Source: CAILHX01 sp964511385 (GTDB taxonomy: Bacteria > Pseudomonadota > Gammaproteobacteria > Burkholderiales > Methylophilaceae). From it: a stretch of DNA of 64,000 nt. The notes below the pieces were generated by a model that was given only the letters and a program-made list of their open reading frames with translations, did no database searches and was not told where the DNA came from. A program made the translations under genes and the position numbers. Of this stretch, positions 16,686 through 25,569 are shown piece by piece; positions within the stretch are counted from its first letter, which is position 1, and every line of letters starts with the position of its first letter. The stretch is from assembly GCA_964511385.1 (NCBI GenBank), contig CAZEFE010000002.1:62001-126000 (forward strand). The letters are read 5' to 3'.

Positions 16686-16748
16686 TGCGGGGCAGTTTGC
16701 AACCGTGGCGGTCTTGAGAAGTTGACCGGGCCGCGTATGATGACAACC

Positions 16749-17249
16749 ATGAAAATACGCAATGTCCTGTGCGGAACACTGCTGGCATGCTGGGCGTGGA
16801 TAGCCGCGGCAGCGGAACCGTTGCCGCCGGTAGACCCGGACACGCCGATTTACGAGGTCAAGGTCGAGCCGGGCGTGACCTATGAGGATGTTGTACTCAG
16901 CCTGAAAGTGGCGGCGGAAGGCAAGAATTTTGTCAGCCCGGCGACGTTTTCGGTCGGCGACCACATCCGCCAGCGCGGCCTGCCGCTACAGGGCGTGATG
17001 GAAGTGCGAGCGTATTGCAATTTGGGGCTGGGGGCCGAGATCGTACTCGATCATCCCGAGTTTGCCGTGTTTGCCCCTTGCCGTATTGCCATTTATGAGC
17101 GGGCCGGGCAGCTTTATCTGGGGCTGGATCGGCCCGGGTTTGACCTGAAGTACATTAAAAACCCGACCGAGCGCGCAAAAAAAGCGGCGCAGGAGTTGGA
17201 AGATACTTTGATCTGGATACTGGACAAGGCGCGCAAGGGCGAGATTTAA
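16749..17249 (+). CDS. exported DUF302 domain protein
   Basis: A 166-residue protein with an N-terminal signal peptide (MKIRNVLCGTLLACWAWIAA, cleavage near AAAEP) and a DUF302 domain. Typical elements are YEVKVEPGVTYEDVVLSLK, GKNFVSP and the later FAPCRIAIYERAGQLYLG. DUF302 proteins are small periplasmic or cytosolic beta-alpha proteins of unknown biochemical role, often near metal or sulfur functions. In-frame starts also exist at 16722, 16737 and 16740; 16749 gives the best signal peptide. A ribosome-binding site is not obvious. Confidence 0.7.
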   Translation: MKIRNVLCGTLLACWAWIAAAAEPLPPVDPDTPIYEVKVEPGVTYEDVVLSLKVAAEGKNFVSPATFSVGDHIRQRGLPLQGVMEVRAYCNLGLGAEIVLDHPEFAVFAPCRIAIYERAGQLYLGLDRPGFDLKYIKNPTERAKKAAQELEDTLIWILDKARKGEI

Positions 17250-17293
17250 TACAGCTTCATTCGTACCATTCCTACTGACGCAGGAGAAGAATA

Positions 17294-17848
17294 ATGGATA
17301 ACTATTCGGTTTGGTTTTTGCGCCGCGATGGCGAAATTCTGGGCTCTTTCCCGGATGCGGTCATTGCCCAGCACATGGTGTTGGGGCGGGTGCGCGAGGG
17401 TGATGAAGTCAGCCTGGACACGCACTCCTGGCATAAGCCGGATGAAGTGCTGGCACTGCGCCAGGCGGTGAACAACCTGATTGGGGTGGGCACCGGCGAA
17501 AAAGCGGAAGACCCGGAATGGCGCCAGGAGCGGATGCGAGCGGCGGTACGCTGGCTGGACGAACGCAAAGCGCCTGACCGCCGCACCACCGAAGAGGCGG
17601 AAGTGGCGGCAAAATGGGCCGCCATGCGCGGCAACAAGGAGCGCCGCGTCAACCCGGAACCGCCGGAAATTCTTGCCTACCGCAAGCAGCGCGCGGTGAT
17701 CGAGGCCTCGCTACGCCGTCCGCGCCGCAGCTACACCTGGGTGACGGTGACTATCGTGCTCATCATCGTGGCGGTGATTGTTTACGCCATCAACTCCGAT
17801 CCGGTCGAACCGTACCACATCAATTGGGAATCGCTGCTTAACCCATAA
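17294..17848 (+). CDS. conserved single-pass membrane protein of unknown function
   Basis: A 184-residue protein I cannot assign to a named family. The N-terminal 70 residues (VWFLRRDGEILGSFPDAVIA, then W at HSWHKPDEVLALR) resemble GYF-like/DUF4339 modules, which bind peptides. The middle is charged and probably helical. One hydrophobic helix (TWVTVTIVLIIVAVIVYAI) lies near the C-terminus, so most of the protein should be cytoplasmic with a tail anchor. A ribosome-binding site AGGAGAAGA sits just before the ATG. It follows the DUF302 gene after 44 nt. Confidence 0.7.
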   Translation: MDNYSVWFLRRDGEILGSFPDAVIAQHMVLGRVREGDEVSLDTHSWHKPDEVLALRQAVNNLIGVGTGEKAEDPEWRQERMRAAVRWLDERKAPDRRTTEEAEVAAKWAAMRGNKERRVNPEPPEILAYRKQRAVIEASLRRPRRSYTWVTVTIVLIIVAVIVYAINSDPVEPYHINWESLLNP

Positions 17849-17907
17849 TCAAGCATCAACGGTAGGCCATGCCTGCCTGGAAGGGGAGGCCGAAGCCTCC
17901 TGACAAT

Positions 17908-18648
17908 ATGACAGAGCCAGAAAAAATACGCCTTTCCAAGCGCATGTCCGAGCTTGGGCTGTGCTCGCGCCGCGAGGCCGATACCTACATTGAGCGCGGC
18001 TGGGTGATGGTGGACGGGGTGCAGGTGAAGGAACTCGGCACCAAGGTGTTCCCCAACCAGGCCATCAAACTCAACAAGGCCGCGCAATCCAGCCAGCAAG
18101 CCCGCGTCACCGTCCTGCTGCACAAACCGGTGGGTTACGTGTCCGGGCAGGCCGAAGATGGGTATAAACCCGCTTCAGTCCTGTTTACGGCAGAGAATCG
18201 TTTTGCCGGCGACCAGTCCGCGCAGACATTCAACCCGATGCAGATCAAGGGGCTGGCGCCGGCGGGACGGCTGGATATTGATTCCACCGGGCTGCTGGTG
18301 CTGACGCAGGACGGCCGTATCGCCAAGCGCCTGATCGGCGAGGATTCGCCGATCGACAAGGAATACCTGGTGCGGGTGCAGGGCAAGCTGTCGGAGCAGG
18401 ATTTGAAGCGGCTGAATCACGGGCTCAGGCTGGATGGCCAGGCGCTCAAGCCCGCCATTGTCACCTGGCAGAACCAGGATCAACTGCGGTTCGTGCTGCG
18501 CGAAGGCAAGAAGCGGCAAATCCGCCGCATGTGCGAAATGGTCGGGCTGAAAGTGGTCGGCCTCAAGCGCATCCGCATCGGGCGCATCATGCTGGGCAAT
18601 TTGCCGGAAGGCCAGTGGCGTTATCTGCGCGAAGACGAGCAGTTTTAG
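17908..18648 (+). CDS. rluF: 23S rRNA pseudouridine synthase, RluF/RsuA family
   Basis: Pseudouridine synthase with an N-terminal S4 domain (RLSKRMSELGLCSRREADTY, about residues 7-65) and the catalytic motif GRLDIDSTGLLVL near residue 118. The C-terminal EGKKRQIRRMCEMVGLKVVGL is the RluB/RluF type, and the closest family match by eye is RluF (U2604 of 23S rRNA). Start 17908 gives 246 residues; an upstream in-frame ATG at 17869 would add 13 residues across a small hairpin (17885-17900). This is the second RsuA-family enzyme in the window, with a different target from rsuA. Confidence 0.8.
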   Translation: MTEPEKIRLSKRMSELGLCSRREADTYIERGWVMVDGVQVKELGTKVFPNQAIKLNKAAQSSQQARVTVLLHKPVGYVSGQAEDGYKPASVLFTAENRFAGDQSAQTFNPMQIKGLAPAGRLDIDSTGLLVLTQDGRIAKRLIGEDSPIDKEYLVRVQGKLSEQDLKRLNHGLRLDGQALKPAIVTWQNQDQLRFVLREGKKRQIRRMCEMVGLKVVGLKRIRIGRIMLGNLPEGQWRYLREDEQF

Positions 18649-18678
18649 CCGCGTAGCCTTTCGCTCCAAGGGTGACAC

Positions 18679-19092
18679 ATGAACGAACTGAAAAATAAAG
18701 TGAGCCGCTTTTATGAGCAGTTGTGGAACGAGGCGGACAAATCCCTGATCCCGGAACTGCTGCACGAGAATGTGACGTTCCGCGGCTCGCTCGGGCTGAT
18801 GCAATCCGGGCATTCCGGATTTGCGGTGTATATCGATTTTGTCAGGAAGGCGCTGGACGACTACCACTGCCGTATCGTCGACATGGTGGCCGAGGATAAC
18901 CGGCTGTATGCGCGGATCGAGTATTCAGGCATACATCGCGGGGAGCTGTTCGGCTACGCGCCGACTTACGCAAAAATTCAGTGGGACGGGGTTGCCGTGT
19001 TTACGTTCCAGGACGGCAAGATCAGCAACATCTGGGTGCTGGGCGACGTGAATGGCGTGATGAAGCAGCTGGCGCGCTACGTCATGGATTGA
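18679..19092 (+). CDS. SnoaL-like (NTF2-fold) protein
   Basis: A 137-residue protein with the SnoaL/ester-cyclase pattern: NKVSRFYEQLWNEADKSLIP at the N-terminus, then LLHENVTFRG, and a final WDGVAVFTFQDGKISNIWVL. Such NTF2-like folds bind hydrophobic small molecules or act as cyclases, isomerases or dimerisation units; no specific reaction can be assigned. A ribosome-binding site (AAGGGTGACAC) precedes the ATG. The last 16 nt overlap the convergent GGDEF-EAL gene, so neither has room for a terminator there. Confidence 0.75.
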   Translation: MNELKNKVSRFYEQLWNEADKSLIPELLHENVTFRGSLGLMQSGHSGFAVYIDFVRKALDDYHCRIVDMVAEDNRLYARIEYSGIHRGELFGYAPTYAKIQWDGVAVFTFQDGKISNIWVLGDVNGVMKQLARYVMD

Positions 19093-21212
19093 GCATGCTG
19101 GAGCACCAGATGCTCAAAATCGCGCACCGGCAGGGGCTTGCTTAGCAGATAGCCCTGTATTTCATGGCAACCGATGCTGTGCAGGAAATCGCGCTGGAAC
19201 TTCGTTTCCACCCCTTCCGCAATCACCCGCAGGCCGAGGTTGTGGCCCAGGGTGACTATCGCCTTGAGAATGGCTTCATTGGCGGGCGTCTGTTCCAGGT
19301 TGTAAACGAACCCCTGGTCTATTTTCAGGCGATCCACCGGGAAATCTTTCAGGTAAGTCATGCTTGAATAACCGGTGCCGAAGTCGTCTATCGCCAGTTT
19401 GACGCCGATGGCCTTGAGTTCGTGCAGGGTGGTGATGAACGAATTCATGTCCTCCGCCAGCGCACTTTCGGTAATTTCCAGCTCTATGTACTGCGGGTCG
19501 GCGCCGGTTTGGGCCAGGATGTCGGCAATGCGCTGCGCCAGCCCTTTTTTCTGGAACTGGCGCGGTGAAATGTTTACGGAGATCAGGATAGGGCGGCCAA
19601 AAATCTGTTTGAATACATGATGCTGCAGGCAGGCCGTGCGCAGTACCCAATCGCCGATTTCCTCGATCAGCCCGGTTTCTTCGGCAACCGGAATGAAGCG
19701 CGCCGGAGAAATCATGCTTTCCCCGTTCGGGGTCCAGCGGATCAGCGCTTCCGCGCCACGGATGGCGTTGTCCGCCAGATCAACCTTGGGCTGGTAATGC
19801 AGCAGCAATTCGCCGCGTTTGGTGGCGTTGCGCAGTTTGCGCTCGATATCGATGCGCTCCTGCACGATGGCATTCAGCTTGCGGGTAAAGTACTGAAAAT
19901 TGTTCCTGCCGCTATCCTTGGCCTTGTACATCGCGGCGTCGGCATTTTTCAGCAGTGCGCTGGCCTGCTGCCCGTCTTCAGGGTAGATGCTGACACCGAT
20001 ACTGCACGAAACATTGAACTCCTGGCCGTTCAGCAACACCGGGTTGGCAATTGCCGCCAGTACGCGCTGCATGGTGTGGGTGACGTCTTCGGTCCGGAGT
20101 ACGCTGCTCATCAGGATGACAAACTCATCGCCACCCAGGCGTACCACGGTGTCGCAATCGCGCAGCAATGCCGTTAGCCGTTCCGCCACCACCAGCAGCA
20201 ACTGGTCGCCGGCATCGTGCCCCATGCTGTCGTTGATGTGCTTGAACTGGTCGAGATCGAGAAAAGCCACCGCCAGCCGGGTGTGGTAGCGCTCCGCATA
20301 ATTGATGGCCTGCTGCAGGCGGTCTTCCAGCAGGTAGCGGTTGGGCAGCCCGGTCAGGCTGTCGTGGGTAGCCTGGTGATGGATTTGCGCCTCGTAATTG
20401 CGGCGCTCGGTGATGTCTTCCACCGTGCCCTCGTAATACAGCACCTCGCCGTTTTCGTTGGCGACCGCCCGGGCATTTTCCGAAATCCAGATGATGGCGC
20501 CATCCTTGCGATACACCTGGGATTCGAAGTTCTGCACCTGGCCGTGGATGTCCATCAGCATCTTGAAGTCGTCGCGCCGTGCCGGGTCGACATAAAGCTG
20601 GGCCTGGATGTTCACCAGGTCGCCCATCAGGCTTTCGGTGGAGTCGTAGCCGTAAATTTTGGCCAGCGCGGGATTTGCCGCCAGATACTGGCCGGTGACG
20701 GACGTCTGGAAAATACCTTCCACGGTGTTTTCGAAAATGGAGCGGTAGCGGATTTCCGCCTCGCGCAGCGCCTGCTCCTGCAACTTCTTCTGGCTGATGT
20801 CCTGCATGAAACCTTCAATGGCAATCACGGTACCGGTTTCGTCGTAGATGCCAACCCCGCGTTCCCATACCCATATCATGCTGTTGTCGGCACGGAAAAT
20901 CCGGTATTCGATGCTGAAGCGTTCATTGTTACGCAACGCATCGCCAATACTCATACGCACGGCATGGCGGTCTTCGGGGTGCGTCATCGCCTCGTAAGAG
21001 GTTTTGCGGTTGAACAACAAATCCTGCGGCGCGTAGCCGGTCAGCTCCTTGCAACCATTGCTGACAAATACCATGGTCCAATGCTCGTCCGGCAGGCAGC
21101 AATAAATCAGCCCCTCCAGGTTATCCATCAATGAATCAAGCATCAGGCCGCGATCCTGCAATCTGAGCCGGAGGTGGTCGTTGATTTTGTGCATGTCGGC
21201 AGGTCGGTTCAT
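19077..21212 (-). CDS. PAS-PAS-GGDEF-EAL cyclic di-GMP protein
   Basis: A 711-residue cytoplasmic protein: PAS/PAC about 25-140, a second PAS about 150-270, GGDEF about 285-445 and EAL about 460-705. The diguanylate cyclase site RLGGDEF is intact, with an inhibitory R-x-x-D (RDCD) five residues before it. The phosphodiesterase site keeps EALIRW and the DDFGTGYSS loop. It could thus make and break cyclic di-GMP, with one activity dominant depending on the PAS signals. No membrane segment is seen. It stands alone, convergent with the SnoaL-like gene. Confidence 0.9.
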   Translation of the reverse strand: MNRPADMHKINDHLRLRLQDRGLMLDSLMDNLEGLIYCCLPDEHWTMVFVSNGCKELTGYAPQDLLFNRKTSYEAMTHPEDRHAVRMSIGDALRNNERFSIEYRIFRADNSMIWVWERGVGIYDETGTVIAIEGFMQDISQKKLQEQALREAEIRYRSIFENTVEGIFQTSVTGQYLAANPALAKIYGYDSTESLMGDLVNIQAQLYVDPARRDDFKMLMDIHGQVQNFESQVYRKDGAIIWISENARAVANENGEVLYYEGTVEDITERRNYEAQIHHQATHDSLTGLPNRYLLEDRLQQAINYAERYHTRLAVAFLDLDQFKHINDSMGHDAGDQLLLVVAERLTALLRDCDTVVRLGGDEFVILMSSVLRTEDVTHTMQRVLAAIANPVLLNGQEFNVSCSIGVSIYPEDGQQASALLKNADAAMYKAKDSGRNNFQYFTRKLNAIVQERIDIERKLRNATKRGELLLHYQPKVDLADNAIRGAEALIRWTPNGESMISPARFIPVAEETGLIEEIGDWVLRTACLQHHVFKQIFGRPILISVNISPRQFQKKGLAQRIADILAQTGADPQYIELEITESALAEDMNSFITTLHELKAIGVKLAIDDFGTGYSSMTYLKDFPVDRLKIDQGFVYNLEQTPANEAILKAIVTLGHNLGLRVIAEGVETKFQRDFLHSIGCHEIQGYLLSKPLPVRDFEHLVLQHAQSMT

Positions 21213-21642
21213 GTCGGCGGTTTTGTTTTTCTAATCCCAGGATTTCTTAGCAATATATGTGCCCGAAGTGGAACGTATTGTTTTTACTGGATTATTCGAA
21301 TGGAAACCGGTGGTTTTTGCACTGGATGAAAGCATTGCGCGCTGATATGCCCCAAAATCGGGCGCAGGTTTTGCTGAGGCCCCTATAACTAAATCGCTAT
21401 TAATAATGCGCAATAGATTGATTGAATGAATTTAATTTCAATTGCCGAGCAAATAAACCTGCCGCAATAGTGTGACGGGACATCGGGAAACATTCCTGTT
21501 GCAAACAAAAAATCGCAGCAGTAGGATGCGCATCAATCCCATGATTTTTATACGGGAATTTCCTATCCAGCGACCATAGAGCCGACACACGGTATCAATT
21601 CAGGCGCAACCTTTATGCGCCACCCAACAACAAGGGGATATT
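21213..21642. other. 430-nt intergenic region, no gene recognised
   Basis: AT-richer than its surroundings, without a convincing gene, RNA or repeat. It must hold the promoter of the GGDEF-EAL gene on its left and of the lysozyme/patatin operon on its right. It marks the switch from core genes to an accessory stretch. Confidence 0.6.
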
Positions 21643-22449
21643 GTGGCCAAGGTTCAATTCACCGCCAGTTTGCGCAGCGAATACCAGATGCTGTTTGATG
21701 CCTGCCAGATCAAACCGGCCAGGGTATCGCAAGTGGAAGCCCTGGTTGCCACGTTAATCGCCAACAAGGCGCGCTATGCCAGTGTAGGCACCCCGTTAGG
21801 CATCCCCTGGCACGTCATCGCCGTTATCCACAACATGGAATGTGCGCAGCGCTTTGACCGCCACCTGCATAACGGCGACCCGTTGACCGCACGTACCAGG
21901 AATGTGCCGGCAGGCCGTCCCAAAACGGGCAATCCGCCGTTCACCTGGGAAGACAGCGCCACCGATGCCCTGACCCTCGACGGCCTCACCAAATGGCAAG
22001 ACTGGAGCATCCCCGGCATCCTCTATTGCCTGGAAGGCTACAACGGCTGGGGTTACCGCCTTTACCATCCTTCGGTAAAAACGCCTTACCTCTGGAGCGG
22101 CTCCAACCATTACACCTCGGGCAAATACGTCGCGGACGGCACCTGGTCGGATACTGCGGTCTCCGCGCAATGCGGCGCGGCCACCTTGCTGCGCAGAATT
22201 GCCGAAAAAGGCGAGTTGGACGCAACTTCCCACGTCGGCGACCCGGCACTCGCCGTGGCGGCTACCCAGCCGTCGCCCTTGTTCGGTTATGCGCCTGACA
22301 AAGTGACGCCCGGCGGCGTGGAACTCCAGCATTTTCTGAACGGTTTCCCCGGCATTTTCCTGAAAGAAGACGGCAAACTGGGAGAAAAAACCTCCAACGC
22401 CTGCAAGCGGGTGTTTGGGCATTACCTCTCAGGCGACCCCAGGGGCTGA
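21643..22449 (+). CDS. lysozyme-family protein (muramidase/transglycosylase-like)
   Basis: A 268-residue protein of the COG5526 lysozyme type. The core reads GIPWHVIAVIHNMECAQRFD, then HLHNGDPLTART and PAGRP, with the Glu in NMEC the likely catalytic acid. Further on come DWSIPGILYCLEGYNGWGY and SGKYVADGTWSD. The C-terminus (LKEDGKLGEKTSNACKRVFG) resembles a peptidoglycan-binding tail. The GTG start is set by AAGGGGA seven nt upstream. There is no signal peptide, so it would need another route to reach the wall. It is first of a four-gene operon, 19 nt before the patatin gene. Confidence 0.75.
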   Translation: MAKVQFTASLRSEYQMLFDACQIKPARVSQVEALVATLIANKARYASVGTPLGIPWHVIAVIHNMECAQRFDRHLHNGDPLTARTRNVPAGRPKTGNPPFTWEDSATDALTLDGLTKWQDWSIPGILYCLEGYNGWGYRLYHPSVKTPYLWSGSNHYTSGKYVADGTWSDTAVSAQCGAATLLRRIAEKGELDATSHVGDPALAVAATQPSPLFGYAPDKVTPGGVELQHFLNGFPGIFLKEDGKLGEKTSNACKRVFGHYLSGDPRG

Positions 22450-22468
22450 TGAGTTAAAGGAGCGCATC

Positions 22469-24271
22469 ATGGTTGAAGCAGCAGGCGGTTCTCCCAAAAT
22501 CGGTTTATGCCTTTCCGGCGGCGGTTTTCGTGCTGCTCTCTACCATATCGGTACGCTGGCCGCGTTGGCCGAAGCCGGGGTGCTACACCGGGTTGAAGTG
22601 CTCTCTACTGTTTCTGGCGGTTCCATCATTGGGGCTTACTACTACCTCAAGGTCAAGGAATTATACGAAACACCTCGCGCCGCGCCGCCGGGGCCGCAGG
22701 ATTGTCTCGAACTGGTGCAGGACATCGAGCGCGATTTTCTGTCAGCCGTACAGAAAAACCTGCGCATGCGCCTACTGCTGCATCCATTAAAAACGGCGAA
22801 GATGATGCTGGAGGAAGACTACACACGGAGTGACCGTGTGGCGGAATTGCTGGACAAGTTTTTTTTCCAGCCAATCGCGCATAAGACCGGGCTACGGCTT
22901 GAAGAAATTCATGTCACGCCCGCCGGACAAGAAAAACAGCAATTCAATGTTGTCGAGCATAACAAAACGGATGAATACAAAATCCCCATCCTGACCATCA
23001 ACGCTACCGACCTCAATACCGGGCATCCCTGGCACTTTACCGGGTCATGGCTGGGCGAACCGGCGCGTACCAGCCAGCGCCAAAGCGAGCAGAACACCAA
23101 TGTCAGCCTGCCGCAACTGCGGTTCGACGGCTACTACCAGGACGACAAGGACAGCAATCTGCCGCGCGAACAATGGCGCAGGGTGACCGATGAGCAATTG
23201 CGCAAAATGAAAACCATCACCCTGGCCGAAGCGGTGGCTGCCTCGGCGGCGGTGCCTGGGATATTTCCGCCATTACCAATCCATGACCTCTACTACAACA
23301 GCGCCGCCAAGGAGATTGTGGTCGAGCTTTCCGACGGTGGCGTGTTCGACAACCAGGGGCTGGATGCATTGCTCGCGGCGAAGTGCACCCACATTTTTAT
23401 CAGCGATGCCTGCGGCCAACTTGAAGATGAACGGATATTGGGCACTGACATGGTTAGCGTGATTCAACGCGCCAATAACGTCATGATGGAGCGTATTCGC
23501 GGCATGGGCTTTGCCGGCCTTGAGCTGCAAAAGCAGGTGCAAGACGGCCTGGTGCAAGACGGCCTGGTGCAAGGCTGCACGTTCACCCATTTGCGCCAAG
23601 TGCTGGACGGCCCGGGCGGTTTGCCCGGCCCAGGCAATCGCGACGGCGGTATCGTTTATCGGCTCTCCGGCGTGCGTACCGACCTTGATTCATTCAGCGA
23701 ACTGGAAGTCTATGCGCTGATGTACCACGCCTATACGCTGGCGCAGGCCAGGCTTGGCCAAGGTGCAGATTTCCCGGCCAACCCCCAGGGCAAAGCGCAG
23801 TGGCAATTTCTTGGCATCAGCGAAACCTTGTCCACCTCGGCTGGAAAATCGAGGCTTTACGAGCATCTGCATGCCGGGAAAAACCTGGCCTTCAAATGCT
23901 TCTACACGGCGCCGCTCAAGGCATGGGCGGTGACGCTTGCCTATGCCGCGCCGTTGCTTGCATACGCCGCATATTGGTTGGCTGGCAATTGGGGTACCTC
24001 GATAGAACTCACCTTGCCCACAGTCACTTGGGGCGAAGTTGTAGTGGGAGTGATCTCACTGTTGCCGCTGTCCCCGCAAGTCAGGGAATGGTTCAAAACC
24101 GTGCAGTTCCTGCGTAAGGCAAAGGAAAGCGCCCCGACCCAACTGGTCAAGGTTGTTTATGCCATTGCGGCGGTGGGTATTTCATTGGTCGCCAGCGTGC
24201 TTGTACTTGCCCATCTCAACATTTACGACCGTATTTTCCTGACTAGCGGAAAACTCAGAAATCATTCATAG
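22469..24271 (+). CDS. patatin-like phospholipase with C-terminal membrane segments
   Basis: Lipid acyl hydrolase of the patatin/cPLA2 fold. The 600 residues show the oxyanion loop GGGFRA near residue 20, the nucleophile elbow STVSGGS near residue 52, and the catalytic Asp in LSDGGVFDNQG near residue 290. The C-terminal third has two or three hydrophobic helices (LAYAAPLLAYAAYWLAG; VVYAIAAVGISLVASVLVLA), so the enzyme should be tethered to the membrane. The start at 22469 has a good AAAGGAG site; an upstream in-frame start inside the lysozyme gene is unlikely. An in-frame 15-bp tandem repeat lies at 23537-23566. Confidence 0.85.
   Translation: MVEAAGGSPKIGLCLSGGGFRAALYHIGTLAALAEAGVLHRVEVLSTVSGGSIIGAYYYLKVKELYETPRAAPPGPQDCLELVQDIERDFLSAVQKNLRMRLLLHPLKTAKMMLEEDYTRSDRVAELLDKFFFQPIAHKTGLRLEEIHVTPAGQEKQQFNVVEHNKTDEYKIPILTINATDLNTGHPWHFTGSWLGEPARTSQRQSEQNTNVSLPQLRFDGYYQDDKDSNLPREQWRRVTDEQLRKMKTITLAEAVAASAAVPGIFPPLPIHDLYYNSAAKEIVVELSDGGVFDNQGLDALLAAKCTHIFISDACGQLEDERILGTDMVSVIQRANNVMMERIRGMGFAGLELQKQVQDGLVQDGLVQGCTFTHLRQVLDGPGGLPGPGNRDGGIVYRLSGVRTDLDSFSELEVYALMYHAYTLAQARLGQGADFPANPQGKAQWQFLGISETLSTSAGKSRLYEHLHAGKNLAFKCFYTAPLKAWAVTLAYAAPLLAYAAYWLAGNWGTSIELTLPTVTWGEVVVGVISLLPLSPQVREWFKTVQFLRKAKESAPTQLVKVVYAIAAVGISLVASVLVLAHLNIYDRIFLTSGKLRNHS
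23537..23566 (+). repeat. 15-bp in-frame tandem duplication in the patatin gene
   Basis: Two exact copies of GTGCAAGACGGCCTG followed by a partial third. They encode repeated VQDGL residues in a region between the catalytic Asp and the membrane segments. Keeps the reading frame, so copy number could vary without breaking the gene. Confidence 0.85.
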
Positions 24272-24281
24272 GTAACTCATC

Positions 24282-25178
24282 ATGGACTCAAACCCGATGC
24301 AGTATTCAAAACGGCTGATGGCTTTATGCCTGGCGCTGGTGTTCAGCGTGATGCTTGCAGGATGCACGGAAGAAAAAGCCATCGCCCTGAAAACTGCGGC
24401 TGAAGCGTTTGGCAGCAAATCCGTAGACGCCATTGATGCGCTGTACGAGCTGCACATCAGGGCTGCGATTGGCCCGCAATCGGACACCGCGAATATTCAG
24501 GACAGTCTACGCCAGATACAGGCCGTTGCCGCTGCACGCGGAACGGTCAGCACGGACGAGATCAATAGCGCATTGGCGTGGATGTCCGATAGGAATGTGG
24601 CCGAAGCCAAGCTGAAAAAGTTGCAAGAGGCAAAACAGGCATATATCGAATACAGCAACGCATTTGCGCGCTTGCCCGAAGGCTCGGCGGTTGCGGCAAA
24701 TGCCGTGGCATGTTCGACTGCGCTGGGTGCGCGTCTGGTTTACCGGTTGACTGAGTTCCACGACATCCTGGCGGAGGCTCCCATTGATTACTTCAACGAA
24801 AGGACCGCCAGCGAAGTGGCGATTGATCATGCCGCCAAGAATCGTAACCCTGAGGAAATCGAAAAAGCCACCCTGGCTTATATCGAACTGCGCAAAACCA
24901 TCCAGCGCGATAACCAGGAAGCGCTGAACCAGTTGGCGCAGGCCGCTGAGGCCGGGCAGGAAGTGCTTGATCTCGCGCGCAACTACAACCGGCTGGAAGT
25001 GAAAGACTTTCTTGCCGGCGTTACCCGCATCCTGGAACTGCGAGCCAATTACTTGGGAGCCACCGATAGCTCGCTGGAACGGGTGCGAAACATCCGGCAG
25101 AAACTGGAAAGCGACAGCCAGTTGGGCCCCATCCTCAACCTACCCGCAATCGGCATGATTCCCGAGTGCAACCGTTAA
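24282..25178 (+). CDS. lipoprotein of unknown function
   Basis: A 298-residue protein with a lipoprotein signal: charged start, hydrophobic run LCLALVFSVM and lipobox LAGC (Cys about residue 28). The residue after Cys is Thr, which points to outer-membrane sorting under the usual Asp+2 rule. The mature part is almost wholly helical and rich in Ala, Glu and Arg, with no family I recognise. It begins 10 nt after the patatin gene and is followed by a small gene after 18 nt, so it is part of the same operon and probably of the same envelope function. Confidence 0.75.
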   Translation: MDSNPMQYSKRLMALCLALVFSVMLAGCTEEKAIALKTAAEAFGSKSVDAIDALYELHIRAAIGPQSDTANIQDSLRQIQAVAAARGTVSTDEINSALAWMSDRNVAEAKLKKLQEAKQAYIEYSNAFARLPEGSAVAANAVACSTALGARLVYRLTEFHDILAEAPIDYFNERTASEVAIDHAAKNRNPEEIEKATLAYIELRKTIQRDNQEALNQLAQAAEAGQEVLDLARNYNRLEVKDFLAGVTRILELRANYLGATDSSLERVRNIRQKLESDSQLGPILNLPAIGMIPECNR

Positions 25179-25196
25179 CCGCAGAAAGGATGCTCC

Positions 25197-25499
25197 ATGG
25201 CTATTGATCCTCAGGACAAACTATTTCTCGAAGCCGCAGAAGAAGCGCTTTCGGCGGCATGGCGGCGCTATCATGCCGCGCCGGATTCTGAAAAACCGCT
25301 GCTACAGCCGCAGGTCAGGCTCGCTTACCAGAACTGGCTTGAAATCAGGATGAAACTGCTCGAACCGGCGACACTTTCAACCAGTCAGGATGTTTCGGAT
25401 GCGCAACAGTTGAAACGCGACATTGATGCTGCGGCAGACAGCCAGGCTTTGCTGCTGGCATTGGCGAAACTGGTAGCGTTGTTGGCTAAATTTGCTTGA
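25197..25499 (+). CDS. small helical protein of unknown function
   Basis: A 100-residue soluble protein without signal peptide, predicted helical from composition (for example FLEAAEEALSAAWRRYHAAP and a C-terminal LLLALAKLVALLAKFA that is amphipathic or weakly hydrophobic). It has an AGAAAGGATG ribosome-binding site and ends the lysozyme/patatin/lipoprotein operon. No homologue comes to mind. Being 58 nt before the first integron core site, it marks the left flank of the cassette array. Confidence 0.65.
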   Translation: MAIDPQDKLFLEAAEEALSAAWRRYHAAPDSEKPLLQPQVRLAYQNWLEIRMKLLEPATLSTSQDVSDAQQLKRDIDAAADSQALLLALAKLVALLAKFA

Positions 25500-25569
25500 G
25501 AAGCTATGAGAGTCGGTAGTATTTTAATTATGTGTCATTATTGACGCCTACTTTACGTTAGATGACAAA

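Noticed and set aside
15750..16964. 404-codon open frame antisense to cysB
   Set aside because: Fully covered by cysB and the DUF302 gene on the other strand; no motif.
22469..24271. CBASS-type anti-phage system (patatin effector)
   Set aside because: No cyclic-nucleotide synthase (CD-NTase) gene or its ancillary genes are adjacent, so this specific assignment is not supported.
21643..25499. Prophage lysis module
   Set aside because: No holin, portal, tail or integrase genes are near, and patatin is not a usual phage lysis component.
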